Below are positions 5,175-5,394 of a stretch of 5,394 bases of DNA, one piece after another (positions within the stretch are counted from its first letter, which is position 1; each line of letters starts with the position of its first letter). The stretch comes from Bacteroidota bacterium (lineage in GTDB: Bacteria; Bacteroidota; Bacteroidia; Bacteroidales; UBA1556): contig QNXT01000261.1 of the NCBI GenBank assembly GCA_003973505.1, positions 1 through 5,394 of the forward strand. Direction: 5' to 3'. Both the position numbers and the translations under genes were made by a program. The notes beneath the pieces were generated by a model. That model was not told the DNA's origin. It saw only the letters and a program-made list of their open reading frames with translations, and did no database searches.

Positions 5175-5394
5175 TTGTTAACGCTTTTGCGATTAAATAT
5201 CTTCTTTATTTCATCAAACGAGTACTTACCCTTGCCATGTAATTTTTTAGCAACAATTGTTTTCTCCTTAAACTTATGATTAGTATTTATTTCAACTAGG
5301 TACCGATAACATTTATTTGCGTAATTTTTATCCTTATCCTTATTTAATCCTATGCGAGTTGACCTCACTGGCTCCCACTCCTCTTTTTCGAAAC
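5171..5394 (-). CDS. Unrecognised lysine-rich protein, C-terminal part only
   Basis: The frame ends with TGA at 5171-5173 and stays open to the right edge of the window. The visible 73 residues are therefore probably the C-terminus of a longer protein. A GTG at 5368 could instead start a 65-residue protein, but the frame continues upstream without a stop (FEKEEWEPV before RSTRIG). The segment is rich in lysine and charged residues, with a YRYLVEI stretch and a basic end, and has no membrane segment. I do not recognise the family. The basic charge would fit nucleic-acid binding, which is only a guess. The ATGA overlap with the deiminase gene implies one operon and related functions. Confidence 0.6.
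   Translation of the reverse strand, partial: FEKEEWEPVRSTRIGLNKDKDKNYANKCYRYLVEINTNHKFKEKTIVAKKLHGKGKYSFDEIKKIFNRKSVNK

Overview
The window looks like a Bacteroidota chromosome, possibly a marine Marinilabiliales-type genus, though the genus is only a guess. The evidence is the AT-rich intergenic DNA, a TAnnTTTG-type -7 promoter element, the lack of strong Shine-Dalgarno sites before the long genes, and intergenic repeats of the CTTTGTG and TTAGCG kind. The proteins also read like Bacteroidota members of their families.

Layout. Positions 1-766 hold no convincing gene. This stretch is packed with repeats: a 99-bp MITE-like element with 17-bp terminal inverted repeats (13-111), one copy of a 93-bp dispersed repeat (181-273), two diverged 48-bp direct repeats (277-324 and 448-495), a perfect 15-bp-stem hairpin (424-473), and a CTTTGTG array that folds back on itself (571-660). 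Next come a minus-strand DHH/DHHA2 phosphohydrolase of the exopolyphosphatase PPX1/prune type (767-1840) and, divergently, a plus-strand NrtR/AraR-like regulator (2187-2915). The regulator has a degenerate Nudix domain and a C-terminal winged helix. The 346 bp between them carries TGTA/TACA palindromes and a Bacteroidota-type promoter. A second, inverted copy of the 93-bp repeat (2961-3053, 90/93 identical) follows, so this two-gene block is bracketed by inverted repeats.

A core-only DEAD-box RNA helicase with a GTG start follows (3155-4267). It converges on a minus-strand pair that runs to the right edge: an agmatine-deiminase/peptidylarginine-deiminase-fold enzyme (4332-5174) and, upstream and overlapping it by ATGA, the C-terminal part of an unrecognised lysine-rich protein (5171 to the edge).

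How the genes relate. No single pathway joins all the genes. The helicase and the phosphohydrolase look like housekeeping genes, and the regulator probably controls at least its own promoter. The deiminase and its coupled partner form an operon whose first gene is mostly outside the window, and this is the part most likely to belong to a less-described system. I found no clear evidence of a complete new system here. The strongest non-gene signal is the inverted pair of 93-bp repeats.
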